Source: Rhodobacter sp. CZR27
GTDB lineage: Bacteria > Pseudomonadota > Alphaproteobacteria > Rhodobacterales > Rhodobacteraceae
NCBI RefSeq assembly: GCF_002407205.1
Contig: NZ_CP023549.1
Coordinates: 599,001 to 663,000, forward strand
Length of the DNA stretch: 64,000 bases
Direction of reading: 5' to 3'
The position numbers and the translations under genes were made by a program. This document shows positions 8,586-17,339 of the stretch, in pieces. The stretch's first letter is position 1. Each line of letters starts with the position of its first letter. The notes below the pieces were generated by a model. That model was not told where the DNA came from, made no database searches, and worked only from the letters and a program-made list of their open reading frames with translations.

Positions 8586-9662
8586 ATGCCCGACGCCAGA
8601 TCGAACAAGCGCAAGCCGATCAACCTGGCCCTGCAGGGCGGAGGGTCGCATGGCGCCCTCACCTGGGGGGTGCTGGACCGGCTTCTGGAAGATGACCGCC
8701 TCGAGATCACCGGCATCAGCGGCACCAGCGCAGGCGCGATGAACGCCGTGGTGCTGGCCGACGGGCTGGCATCAGGCGGGCGACAGGGCGCGCGCGATGC
8801 GCTGGCCCGCTTCTGGAAGGAGGTCAGCGACGCGGCCCGTTTCTCGCCGATCCAGCGCGGCCCCCTCGCACGGGCAACAGGCGACTACAGCCTCGACAGG
8901 TCGCCGGGCTTCCTGTTCTTCGAGGGGCTGAGCCGGCTCTTCTCGCCCTACGAACTCAATCCGATGAACCTCAATCCGTTGCGCGACATCCTCGGGAAGC
9001 TCGTGGATTTCGACCGGGTGAACAGCGTGCCGGGGTTGCGTGTCCATGTCACGGCCACCAACGTGCGAACCGGGCGCCCGAGGGTCTTCAGCCCGGGCGA
9101 GATCTCGGTCGAGGCGGTTCTGGCCTCGGCCTGCCTGCCGCAGATGTTCCCGGCGGTCGAGATCGACGGCGAGGCCTATTGGGACGGCGGCTTCACCGGC
9201 AACCCCGCGCTCTATCCCCTGCTGGTCAGCGAGGACAGCCCCGACATCGTGGTGGTGCAGATCAACCCGCTGGTGCGCAACGCCCTGCCACGCAGCGCGC
9301 GCGAGATCATGAACCGGGTGAACGAGATCAGCTTCAACTCGAGCCTAGTCAAGGAGTTGCGGGCCATCGGCCTGATGCAGCGCGTGGCCGAGGCGAAGGG
9401 CATCGATCTCGGGACCTACACGATGACCTATCTGCACCTGATCCACACCGATCTCGAGGTGCAGGATCTGGTGGCCTCGAGCAAGCTCAATGCCGAATGG
9501 GACTACCTGCGCAAGCTGTTCGACCTGGGATGCGGCTGGGCGGATGCCTGGCTGGCGGAGAATTACGTCCATGTCGGCCAGCGCTCGACGCTCGATCTCG
9601 ACAGCCTTGAAGGGGACGCGCATCTGCCGACGCCGACCCTCGTGCCGGATGCCGCCGAGTAG
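8586..9662 (+). CDS. Patatin-like phospholipase
   Basis: 358-aa patatin-family lipid acyl hydrolase. I chose ATG 8586 (MPDARSNKRK...) because AGGAGA lies 5 nt upstream. The oxyanion-hole loop is LQGGGSHGALTWGVLDRLL, the nucleophile elbow is GISGTSAGAM (Ser about 48) and the catalytic Asp is in YWDGGFTGNP (near residue 199). The Ser-Asp dyad is therefore complete. There is no signal peptide, so it is probably cytoplasmic or injected. The length fits the bacterial class found in many Rhodobacterales, where it is often linked to hydroxyalkanoate or lipid turnover. It converges on the MFS gene, with only 29 bp between the stops. Confidence 0.85.
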   Translation: MPDARSNKRKPINLALQGGGSHGALTWGVLDRLLEDDRLEITGISGTSAGAMNAVVLADGLASGGRQGARDALARFWKEVSDAARFSPIQRGPLARATGDYSLDRSPGFLFFEGLSRLFSPYELNPMNLNPLRDILGKLVDFDRVNSVPGLRVHVTATNVRTGRPRVFSPGEISVEAVLASACLPQMFPAVEIDGEAYWDGGFTGNPALYPLLVSEDSPDIVVVQINPLVRNALPRSAREIMNRVNEISFNSSLVKELRAIGLMQRVAEAKGIDLGTYTMTYLHLIHTDLEVQDLVASSKLNAEWDYLRKLFDLGCGWADAWLAENYVHVGQRSTLDLDSLEGDAHLPTPTLVPDAAE

Positions 9663-9691
9663 GTCTGCCGCCGATCGCCGTGCCGCAGCCG

Positions 9692-10927
9692 TCAGATGTC
9701 GGGCGTGACATCCTCGGGCCAGAGCCGGATCATCGCCAGCGTAGCCAGCCCCGACAGCGCGGCTAGGATCAGGAAGGTCGCGGACATGCTCGCCCATGCG
9801 CCCAGGAACCCCGCGACGGGGAAGGCGATCAGCAGACAGAGATTGGCCAGCGTCATCTGCGCCGCCATCAGCACCTGCAGGTCGGCAGGCCGGGCCAGAC
9901 GGCGGATGAGATAGATGGCGGGCGTGATCGTCCAGACCACGCCCAGCCCGATCGCCACCCAGCGCAGCAGAAGTCCGGCAATCCCGAAGCTCAGCGCGCC
10001 GGACGCAAGGCTTGCCACGACGATCAGCGCTCCGGTCAGCATCACGTTGCGGTCCCTGACGCGGGACAGCACGCCCGGAAGCACCAGCGCGCCGAGGATC
10101 GACCCCGCGCCGAGGAAGGCGAAGGCCGAGGCGGTGGAGCCGACCTCGCGGTCTAGCAGCCCCTGGACGATCACCACCGTGTTGACCATGACCATGGCGG
10201 TGCCAAGCGCCGCGACCACATCCATCGCGATGATGGCGCGGAAGGCCGGCACCGCCACGAACAGCCGCGGCCCGCGCGTCAGCCTGCGCCAGGCGTTGCC
10301 GGTCGGGGATGCGAGCGTGCGGGGCATCCGCGCCGCACGGACCAGCAGCGCCGAGAGCACGAAGCCCGCCGCCGCCAGCGTGAAGATCCCCGCCACCGAA
10401 AGGACGGCCATCAGCAGACCCGCCACCAGCGGACTGATCGGCCCCTCCAGTTCGGCCGCGACGCGCGCCCGCGACAGCGACCTGTAGTAATCGGCCTCAT
10501 CGCCCAGAAGATGGGGCACGATCGCCAGATAGACGAAGGAGAAGGTCGCCGAGGCCAGGGCGAAGACGAAGACGATGGCATGGACCTGCCAGACCTGGGT
10601 GACGAACGGAAGCAGCACGAGGCAGGCCGCCCGCAGAAGATCGAGGCCGATCAGCAATTGCCGGCGCGGAATGCCTTCGGTCAGGATCGCGACGACCGGT
10701 GCGGCCAACACATAGGCCAGCATCTTCAGCGACAGCGCCGTGCCGATGACCGCGCCCGACTCCTCGCCAGCGAGGTTGAAGGCCAGCAGCGCCAGCGCGA
10801 CCGTCGCGATGCCGGTAGCGATCAGGGCCACGACATAGCCGGTAAACAGCCGGTAGTAGCTGCGCTTGTCGCTGACGCCGGACCATGCCAGGCCCGGCGT
10901 CCCGCCTCCGGCGCCGGGCTCAGCCAT
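9692..10927 (-). CDS. Major facilitator superfamily exporter
   Basis: 411-aa, about 12-helix transporter of the MFS (enterobactin/drug exporter-like MFS_3 type). I chose ATG 10927 (MAEPGAGGGT...) because it overlaps the end of the RND pump gene by 8 nt, the usual arrangement for translational coupling. Helices are evident throughout, and the loop after TM2 (LTEGIPRRQLLIGLD) resembles the MFS motif A region. It is the last gene of the fusion protein-RND-MFS unit, so it probably works on related toxic or self-made compounds. The substrate cannot be read from the sequence. Confidence 0.75.
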   Translation of the reverse strand: MAEPGAGGGTPGLAWSGVSDKRSYYRLFTGYVVALIATGIATVALALLAFNLAGEESGAVIGTALSLKMLAYVLAAPVVAILTEGIPRRQLLIGLDLLRAACLVLLPFVTQVWQVHAIVFVFALASATFSFVYLAIVPHLLGDEADYYRSLSRARVAAELEGPISPLVAGLLMAVLSVAGIFTLAAAGFVLSALLVRAARMPRTLASPTGNAWRRLTRGPRLFVAVPAFRAIIAMDVVAALGTAMVMVNTVVIVQGLLDREVGSTASAFAFLGAGSILGALVLPGVLSRVRDRNVMLTGALIVVASLASGALSFGIAGLLLRWVAIGLGVVWTITPAIYLIRRLARPADLQVLMAAQMTLANLCLLIAFPVAGFLGAWASMSATFLILAALSGLATLAMIRLWPEDVTPDI

Positions 10928-13900
10928 GACCCGCACTCTCGCGGCCGCAGACCGTGACATACATCGTGGGCAGGAAGACCAGCGTCAGCAGGGTCGCGAC
11001 CAGAAGCCCGCCCATGACGGCAAAGGCCATCGGCCCCCAGAACAGCGTGGGCGCGATCGGCAGAAGGCCCAGCACCGTCGAAAGGGCCGTCAGCAGCAGC
11101 GGCCGGAACCGGTTCGTTGCCGCCCGGATCGCGGCCTCGCGCACGGCGAAGCCCGCGGCCCGCTCGGCATCGATCTGGGTGATCAGGATGACCGCGTTCT
11201 TGGCGATCATCCCGATCAGCGCCAGTATCCCGAGGATGGCCACGAACCCCAGCGGCCGGTCGAAGGTGAGCAACGCGCCCACGACCCCGATCAGGCCCAG
11301 CGGCAGCAGCAGAAGCACCATGCCCGTGTCGCGGAAGCTTTGCAGCTGGATCATCAGCAGCGTGATCATGATGAAGATCATCAGCGGCACGACCGCGAAC
11401 ACCGAAGCCTGGCTTTCCGCGCTGGTCTCGACCGTGCCGCCGACCTCGACCTCGTAGCCCGGTGGCAGCGCCTCGTTCATCGCGGCGATCTTCGGCTCCA
11501 GCCCCGCCACCACCGCCTCGGGCGTGGCGCCGGGCGCCACATCCGCAAGCACCGTGAGGGTCGGCAGCCGGTCGCGCCGCCACAGGAACGGTTGCTCCTG
11601 CGCGAAGGAGATGTTGGCGAACTGCCCCAGCGCCACCGTCCGCCCGCCCGGCACCGGCACCTGCAGCGTCTCCAGCCGGTCGATCGACAGCCTGTCTGCC
11701 GCCGCAGCCTGCGCGACGATCGGAATCAGGTAGATGTCGTCGCGCAGCTGGCTGATCCGCGTTCCCGTGATCGCGGTATTCATCACCGCCGCAAGCTGCG
11801 CGCTGGTCAGGCCGAGCCTGCGGGCGCGATCCTGATCGACATCGATGCAGATCTGCCGTGCGGGCTCGATCCAGTCGAAGTGGATGTCGCGCGTGGCGGG
11901 CTCGCTGGCGACGATGCCGGCCAGATCCAGCGCCCGGGCGCGCAGCACCTCGATGTCCGGGCCGGTCAGGCGATATTGCACCGGCCAGCCGGTCACCGGC
12001 CCGAGTTGCAGCGGGCTGACCCGGCTGATCGCCTCGGGGAAGGCGTCGCCCAGCCAGCCCTCGAGTGACGCCTGAAGCCGTTCGCGCGCAGCCAGATCCT
12101 TCGTCATCACCACGATCTGCGACTGGTGATCGCTCGGCGGCCGGATGTCCATCGACAGGTAGAAGCGGATCACGTTCCGCCCGATGTAGGAGGTGTGGAA
12201 CTCCGCCTCGCCCGAGGCGTCGATGAAGGCCTCGATCCTCGAGACGGCATCGGCGCTGGCGAAGATCGACGCCGAGCGCGGAAGCTGGAAGTCCACGATC
12301 AGCTCGTTGCGGTCCGAGGCCGGGAAGAACTGCCGGTCGACGCTGGACAGGCCCGCCCATGCCAGCGCGAACAGCCCCGCTGTCACCGCGAAGGTCAGCC
12401 AGCGGAACCGGATCGCCTGGCCAAGGAACCGCTGGAAGCCGCGCAGGATCCTGCCGGGCTCGGGTTCCGCGACGCCGGTGGCCGGTGCCTTGAGCAGAAC
12501 CGAGCCGATGATCGGCGTGAACAGCACCGCCACCAGCCACGAGGCGATCAGCGCGATCCCCACGACAAGGAACAGCGAGATCGTGTATTCCCCGGCGTCG
12601 CTTTTGGCAAAGCCGATCGGCACGAAGCCCGCGATGGTGATCAGCGTGCCGGTCAGCATGGGCGCGGCAAGGCTCCGGTAGGCGAAGGTCGCAGCCTTTT
12701 CCAGCGTGTCCCCCGTGGCCAGCCGGCGCAGCATCGCATCGACCGTGGTCAGCGCATCGTCCACCAGGAGCGCCAGCGCGATGATCAGCGCGCCAAGCGA
12801 GACGCGGTGCAGGTCGATCTGCAGCGTCTGCATCACGAGGAAGACGCCGGCCAGCGTCACGGGAATGGCGATGGCCACCACCGCGCCCGGCCGCACGCCC
12901 AGCATCAGGAAGCTGACGCCAAGGATGATGCCGACCGTCTGCCAGAGCGAGGTGGTGAACTCGCCGATCGCCTGCTCGACCACGGCGGGCTGGTTCGAGA
13001 CCAGGACCGGCTCGATCCCGATGGGAAGGTCGGCCACCGCCTCGGACATGGCGGCGGTCACCCGATCGCCGAGGTCCAGGATGTCGCCGCCCTCGCGCAT
13101 CGAGATCGCCAGCGCGATGGCATGCCGGCCGTTGACGCGCAGCAGCGGCTGCGGCGGGTCCGAGAGCGCCCGGCGCACCGTCGCGATGTCGCCCAGCCGG
13201 ATCATCCGGCGGTCGGCCACCAGCGAGACATCGAGCAGGTCGGCGTCCGTCTCGAACGCGCCCGAGACGCGCAGGGTGATGTTCTCCTGCCCGGTGGTGA
13301 CGACACCGGCCGGGCGCACCACGTTCTGCGCCGCGATGGCGTTGAAGATCGCGCCATAGTCCAGCCCCATCGCCGCGACCCGGTCGGGCTGGAACTCCAG
13401 CAGCACCTGCTCGTCCTGCACACCCAGCCATTCGATCTTCGAGATCGCCGGCACCTCGCGCAGCAGCGTCGAGCGGACGGTGTCGACGTGGTCGCGCAAC
13501 TCCCGGTCGCTGAAGCCGTCGGCGGTGAAGGCGTAGATGATGCCGAAGACATCGCCGAAGCTGTCGTTGAAGAACGGCCCCAGCACGCCGGGCGGCAGGG
13601 TCTGCGCGATGTCGCCCACGCCGTTGCGCACCTCCTGCCAGGCTTCGGGTACCCGCTCGGGCGGGACCTGGTCCTCGAGGTCGACATAGATCGTCGTGAT
13701 GCCCGGCCGGGTGATCGAGCGCAGCGCGTCGAGCCCGGTGGTTTCCTGCAACTGCCGCTCCAGCCGGTCGGTCAGCTGGGTCTGGGTCTCCTCCAGCGTG
13801 GCGCCGGGCCAGACGGCGGTGACCAGCATGGTCTTGATGGTGAAGCTGGGATCCTCGTCACGACCGAGGTTGATGAAGGCGAAGGCGCCGGCGATCACCG

Positions 13901-13970
13901 TGACGAGCATCATGTAGATCGTCAGCTGCCGGCTGCGCAGCGCCCATTCCGAAAGGTTGGGTCCGATCAT
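10920..13970 (-). CDS. RND-family multidrug/solvent efflux pump subunit
   Basis: 1016-aa inner-membrane RND transporter (AcrB/MexB superfamily, full length). The first helix (LTIYMMLVTVIAGAFAFINL) is followed by a large periplasmic loop, then TM2-7, a second periplasmic loop and the last six helices. The proton-relay Asp pair is present as LLVDDALTT (D404/D405), and the relay Lys is in MIAKNAVIL of a C-terminal helix. It takes substrates from the periplasm or membrane, driven by protons. Its start overlaps the end of the membrane-fusion protein gene by 4 nt (ATGA). No outer-membrane TolC-type channel gene lies in the window, so a channel encoded elsewhere is presumed. Confidence 0.92.
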   Translation of the reverse strand: MIGPNLSEWALRSRQLTIYMMLVTVIAGAFAFINLGRDEDPSFTIKTMLVTAVWPGATLEETQTQLTDRLERQLQETTGLDALRSITRPGITTIYVDLEDQVPPERVPEAWQEVRNGVGDIAQTLPPGVLGPFFNDSFGDVFGIIYAFTADGFSDRELRDHVDTVRSTLLREVPAISKIEWLGVQDEQVLLEFQPDRVAAMGLDYGAIFNAIAAQNVVRPAGVVTTGQENITLRVSGAFETDADLLDVSLVADRRMIRLGDIATVRRALSDPPQPLLRVNGRHAIALAISMREGGDILDLGDRVTAAMSEAVADLPIGIEPVLVSNQPAVVEQAIGEFTTSLWQTVGIILGVSFLMLGVRPGAVVAIAIPVTLAGVFLVMQTLQIDLHRVSLGALIIALALLVDDALTTVDAMLRRLATGDTLEKAATFAYRSLAAPMLTGTLITIAGFVPIGFAKSDAGEYTISLFLVVGIALIASWLVAVLFTPIIGSVLLKAPATGVAEPEPGRILRGFQRFLGQAIRFRWLTFAVTAGLFALAWAGLSSVDRQFFPASDRNELIVDFQLPRSASIFASADAVSRIEAFIDASGEAEFHTSYIGRNVIRFYLSMDIRPPSDHQSQIVVMTKDLAARERLQASLEGWLGDAFPEAISRVSPLQLGPVTGWPVQYRLTGPDIEVLRARALDLAGIVASEPATRDIHFDWIEPARQICIDVDQDRARRLGLTSAQLAAVMNTAITGTRISQLRDDIYLIPIVAQAAAADRLSIDRLETLQVPVPGGRTVALGQFANISFAQEQPFLWRRDRLPTLTVLADVAPGATPEAVVAGLEPKIAAMNEALPPGYEVEVGGTVETSAESQASVFAVVPLMIFIMITLLMIQLQSFRDTGMVLLLLPLGLIGVVGALLTFDRPLGFVAILGILALIGMIAKNAVILITQIDAERAAGFAVREAAIRAATNRFRPLLLTALSTVLGLLPIAPTLFWGPMAFAVMGGLLVATLLTLVFLPTMYVTVCGRESAGHG

Positions 13971-15052
13971 GGCCGGCTCTCCGCCAGGCGGACGGGCTGG
14001 CCCGGACGCAGTGCCTGCACCCCGGCCGTCACCACGACCTCGCCCGGATCCAGACCGCCCGAGACCACGACCGATGCCGGCAGGAAGCGGGCAACGCCGA
14101 TCTCGCGCAGGTCGACCGTGCCGCTCGCCGGATCGAGGACCCAGACGGCGGGCTTGCCCCCGCCGCCGGTCAGCGCGCTTGCCGGGATCTCGATGCCGGC
14201 GGTGTCGCCGAAGACCGCCGTGCCGGTCACCACCGTTCCCAGCCGCATCTCGGGCGGTGGCTTGATCAGCCCGACGCGCACCCGGAAGGTGCCGGTGGAG
14301 GCATCGGCGCGGGGCGCGACCTCGCGGATGCGGCCCTTCGTGCTGACGGTGGGGAATTGCGACACGGCCACCGTGATCTCGGGATCGGCAGAGCTCGCCG
14401 CCAGCACGGCGGCCGGCACGTCGAAGACCGCATCCTTGCCGCCGTCGCGCGCGACCTGCACGATCATCCGACCGGCTCCGACGACCTCACCCTCCTCGGC
14501 GCCCGCCGCGGTCACGCGACCCGGGGCATCACCCAGGAGACTCGTGTCGTTCAGGCGGCGCGCGGCGATCTGGTATTGTGCCCGAGCGGCTTCCGCCGTC
14601 GACTCGGCCGTGGTCAACGCGGTCTCGGCGCGGTCATAGGCGGCACGCGAGGCGAAGCCGCGGTCGTAAAGCTGGCGCTGCCGCCCGAACTCGGTGCGCG
14701 CCTCGGTCAGCTGGCCCTCGGCGGCGGCAAGCGAGGCCTCGGCTGCGCGCAGGCCGTTCTGCTCGTCGGCGGGATCGAGGCTGGCCAGCAGCTGGCCGGG
14801 CTCGATCCGGTCGCCCACGTTCACGAGGCGCTCGGCCAGCCGGCCCGCGATCCGGAAGCCCAGATCGGCCTGCACCTGGCTTTCCACCGTGCCGGCAAGG
14901 GTGATCACCTCACCCATGGCCCGCTTCTCGACGGTGACGGTGCGCACGGGCCGGATCGGCTCGGTCTCGGCGGTCTCCTCTTCGTCGCAGGCCGCCAGAA
15001 CTGCGGCAAGGAGCATCGCAAGCACGATGTTCGGGATAGCGCGCGACCTCAT
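13967..15052 (-). CDS. RND efflux membrane-fusion lipoprotein
   Basis: 361-aa HlyD/AcrA-family periplasmic adaptor. I chose ATG 15052 because GGAG lies 8 nt upstream and because it gives a clean lipoprotein signal: basic start, LAMLLAAVLAA, then Cys22 followed by an acidic DEEET stretch. The biotinyl-lipoyl half-motifs (GTVESQVQADLGFRIAGRL and VGDRIEPGQLLASLD) flank a helical hairpin at about residues 95-150. A beta-barrel region follows (TVAVSQFPTVSTKGRIREVAPRAD type). It should bridge the RND pump to an outer-membrane channel. It is the first gene of the three-gene minus-strand operon, 77 nt downstream of abgT. Confidence 0.9.
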   Translation of the reverse strand: MRSRAIPNIVLAMLLAAVLAACDEEETAETEPIRPVRTVTVEKRAMGEVITLAGTVESQVQADLGFRIAGRLAERLVNVGDRIEPGQLLASLDPADEQNGLRAAEASLAAAEGQLTEARTEFGRQRQLYDRGFASRAAYDRAETALTTAESTAEAARAQYQIAARRLNDTSLLGDAPGRVTAAGAEEGEVVGAGRMIVQVARDGGKDAVFDVPAAVLAASSADPEITVAVSQFPTVSTKGRIREVAPRADASTGTFRVRVGLIKPPPEMRLGTVVTGTAVFGDTAGIEIPASALTGGGGKPAVWVLDPASGTVDLREIGVARFLPASVVVSGGLDPGEVVVTAGVQALRPGQPVRLAESRP

Positions 15053-15129
15053 GTTCCGTTCTCCATAATGGCACTCGTCGTCGTGAAGATGTCCTTGCGG
15101 CGCGGATGGCGGACGGGCCGGCGCTGCAT

Positions 15130-16677
15130 TCAGCGCGGCCCGAGGGGCAGGTCGAAGGCCGTCCAGCCGATCAGGAGGGCCGTCCACAGCACGAGCAGCG
15201 TGACCGTGTAGGGGATCATCAGCGCCACGATGGTGCCGATCCCGGCCTCCTTCTGGTATTTCCGGGCAAAGCCCACCATGACTGCCAGATAGACGTTCAA
15301 GGGGGTGATGACGTTCATCGGGCTGTCGCCCACCCGGTAGGCGGCGATCACCAGGTCCGGGTCGCCCCCGAGCCGCATGAACAGCGGAACGAAGACCGGC
15401 GCGAGGATGGCCCATTTCGCCAGCGCCCCGGTCAGGATGATGTCGATGATCGCCACCACCACCACGAACAGCACGATGTAGCCCGCGCGTCCGATCGGCG
15501 CATATTGCAGGATGTCGGCGAGGTTCACCGCCAGAACCGTCGCGAGGTTGGTGTAGTTGAAGAAGGCGATGAAGTTCGCGATCACGAACAGCAGGAAGAT
15601 CATCCCCGCGAGATTGCCCCAGGTCTTCACGATCAGGCCGATGGCGTCGGTCACGTTGGCGATGGTCCCCGCGCCCCGCCCGTAGGCGTAGCCCACGACC
15701 AGGAACAGCAGGCTGATCAGCACGATCAGCGCGCTCATGAAGGGCGAGCCGGCCATGATGCCACCGGTTTCCTGATTGCGCAGGATGCCCCAGGGCAGCG
15801 GCGGGGCGGTCAGAAGCGAAACCACTGCCACAAAGACCAGCAGCGCGCGGCCGGCGTTCCTCAGGCCCTGCTGCTCGCTTCCCGACAGGCCGTGGCTCGC
15901 CTCGACCGGAACGCCGCCCCTGTAGGGTCCGAGCCGCGGCTCCACGAAGCGCTCGGTCAGGACCGTGCAGATCAGGCCCATCAGGATCGAGGAGGCGATC
16001 ATGAAGAACAGGTTCCCGACCACGCTGATCTGGGCATCTGGATTGACCGCCCGGATCGCGTCGTTGGTCACCTCGACCAGCAGGGCATCGGTGGGCGTCA
16101 CGAAGACGTTGACGAGAAAGACCGCCGCCACGCCCGAGAATCCGGCTGCAAGCCCCGCCAGCGGGTGGCGCCCCATGCTGTGGAAGGCCGCCGCCGCCAG
16201 CGGAACCAGCACGAGATAGCCCGCATCGGCGGCGATCGAGGACATGACCCCCACCATCACGATCATGAAGGTGAAGATCGACCGGGGCGCCGCGGCGACC
16301 AGCTTGCGCACCAGCGCGGCGATCAGGCCGGATTCCTCGGCCAGTCCAACGCCGATCATCGCGACGAGGATCACGCCCACCCCGGTGAACCCCAGGAAAT
16401 TCGCGACCGGCGAGGTCAGCATGAAGCGGATGCCGTCGGGCGACAGAAGGCTGCGCACCGATGCCGTCTGCTCGACGATGTCGCCGAGCGCCGGGTCGTA
16501 TCCCTCATAGGTGACCGTGGTGCCCAGCACGCCGAAGATCGTCGACAGCACGATCACGACGGCGATCAGCAGGAAGAAGATGATCGCCGGATGCGGCACC
16601 ATGTTGCCGACGCGCTCGATGGTGCCGAGAAACCCGGACATGCCGCGGGCTTCGGCCGGATCCGTTGGCATCGCCAC
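15130..16677 (-). CDS. abgT: AbgT-family transporter (p-aminobenzoyl-glutamate type)
   Basis: 515-aa polytopic inner-membrane protein of the AbgT family, matching the usual length of about 510. Family marks include a first helix after RVGNMVPHPAIIFFLL, a GFTGVGVILVAMIGVGLAEESGL segment and VNVFVTPTDALLVEV. The start is taken at GTG 16677 with GGGAGG about 10 nt upstream; an in-frame ATG two codons later is nearly equivalent. Characterised members import p-aminobenzoyl-glutamate or export sulfonamides (MtrF/YdaH). No abgAB hydrolase genes are nearby, so an efflux role next to the RND operon is as likely as folate salvage. It is divergent from the SLC13 gene. Confidence 0.85.
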   Translation of the reverse strand: MAMPTDPAEARGMSGFLGTIERVGNMVPHPAIIFFLLIAVVIVLSTIFGVLGTTVTYEGYDPALGDIVEQTASVRSLLSPDGIRFMLTSPVANFLGFTGVGVILVAMIGVGLAEESGLIAALVRKLVAAAPRSIFTFMIVMVGVMSSIAADAGYLVLVPLAAAAFHSMGRHPLAGLAAGFSGVAAVFLVNVFVTPTDALLVEVTNDAIRAVNPDAQISVVGNLFFMIASSILMGLICTVLTERFVEPRLGPYRGGVPVEASHGLSGSEQQGLRNAGRALLVFVAVVSLLTAPPLPWGILRNQETGGIMAGSPFMSALIVLISLLFLVVGYAYGRGAGTIANVTDAIGLIVKTWGNLAGMIFLLFVIANFIAFFNYTNLATVLAVNLADILQYAPIGRAGYIVLFVVVVAIIDIILTGALAKWAILAPVFVPLFMRLGGDPDLVIAAYRVGDSPMNVITPLNVYLAVMVGFARKYQKEAGIGTIVALMIPYTVTLLVLWTALLIGWTAFDLPLGPR

Positions 16678-17339
16678 CTTGCGCGCGCCTCCCTTCCCGT
16701 TTCACCTGCACCACGGCCGGGCCTGCGCCTGGCCGGAACCGGACACCGCCGGTGGAAGGACCGGAGGCTGATCATCGACCGGTGATGCGCAGCCTTCGGG
16801 ACGTGGTCTTTGCGCCTGCCTTTCAGGCGATGGGACGGGAAGTCAAAGGCCCCGCACGCGGCAGCAGCGGGCCCGACCCCGGAAAGTGCTGTCCTTGCAG
16901 GCCGTTCGGCCGAGGGCACACTGCATCCCCAAGGGCCGGCCGAATGACCGACGGGATGCAGCCGCCCGCGCGCTTCCCGCCTTGCATCTTCTCATGCCAC
17001 GAGAACTTTTCGCCCCTTCTTGATACCGGAGGCCCCCGCGGACTGTCCACAGAAATTCGGGAACGCCTATCCGCCGCGGCGCAGTCCGCCGGTCGGCGAA
17101 GGCCGGCCGCACGGCATCCGATGCGGAGGCGTCCGGCGCCGCCGCCTGCCCCGCAGCGGGGGCCCTCCCGCGGCGCCCGGCGCCACCGCGAGGCTTGAGT
17201 ATCCGGGCGATGTCGGTCATTCTTGCCCGGTCTGGCCCGTTGCTTCGCCAGACGACCACGTCCTGGAACTTCGTTAGCGGTTTGTCCCGGAAGCGGTTCA
17301 TCCGAATTGCCGCCCCGGTCGGTAGTTAGGACAAGACTT
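16678..17339. other. 662-bp divergent intergenic region, no gene recognised
   Basis: Lies between the divergent abgT and SLC13-type genes and must hold both promoters. Open frames on both strands lack ribosome binding sites and family resemblance. AGGA at 17328-17331 serves the SLC13 TTG start. No operator stood out. Confidence 0.4.
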
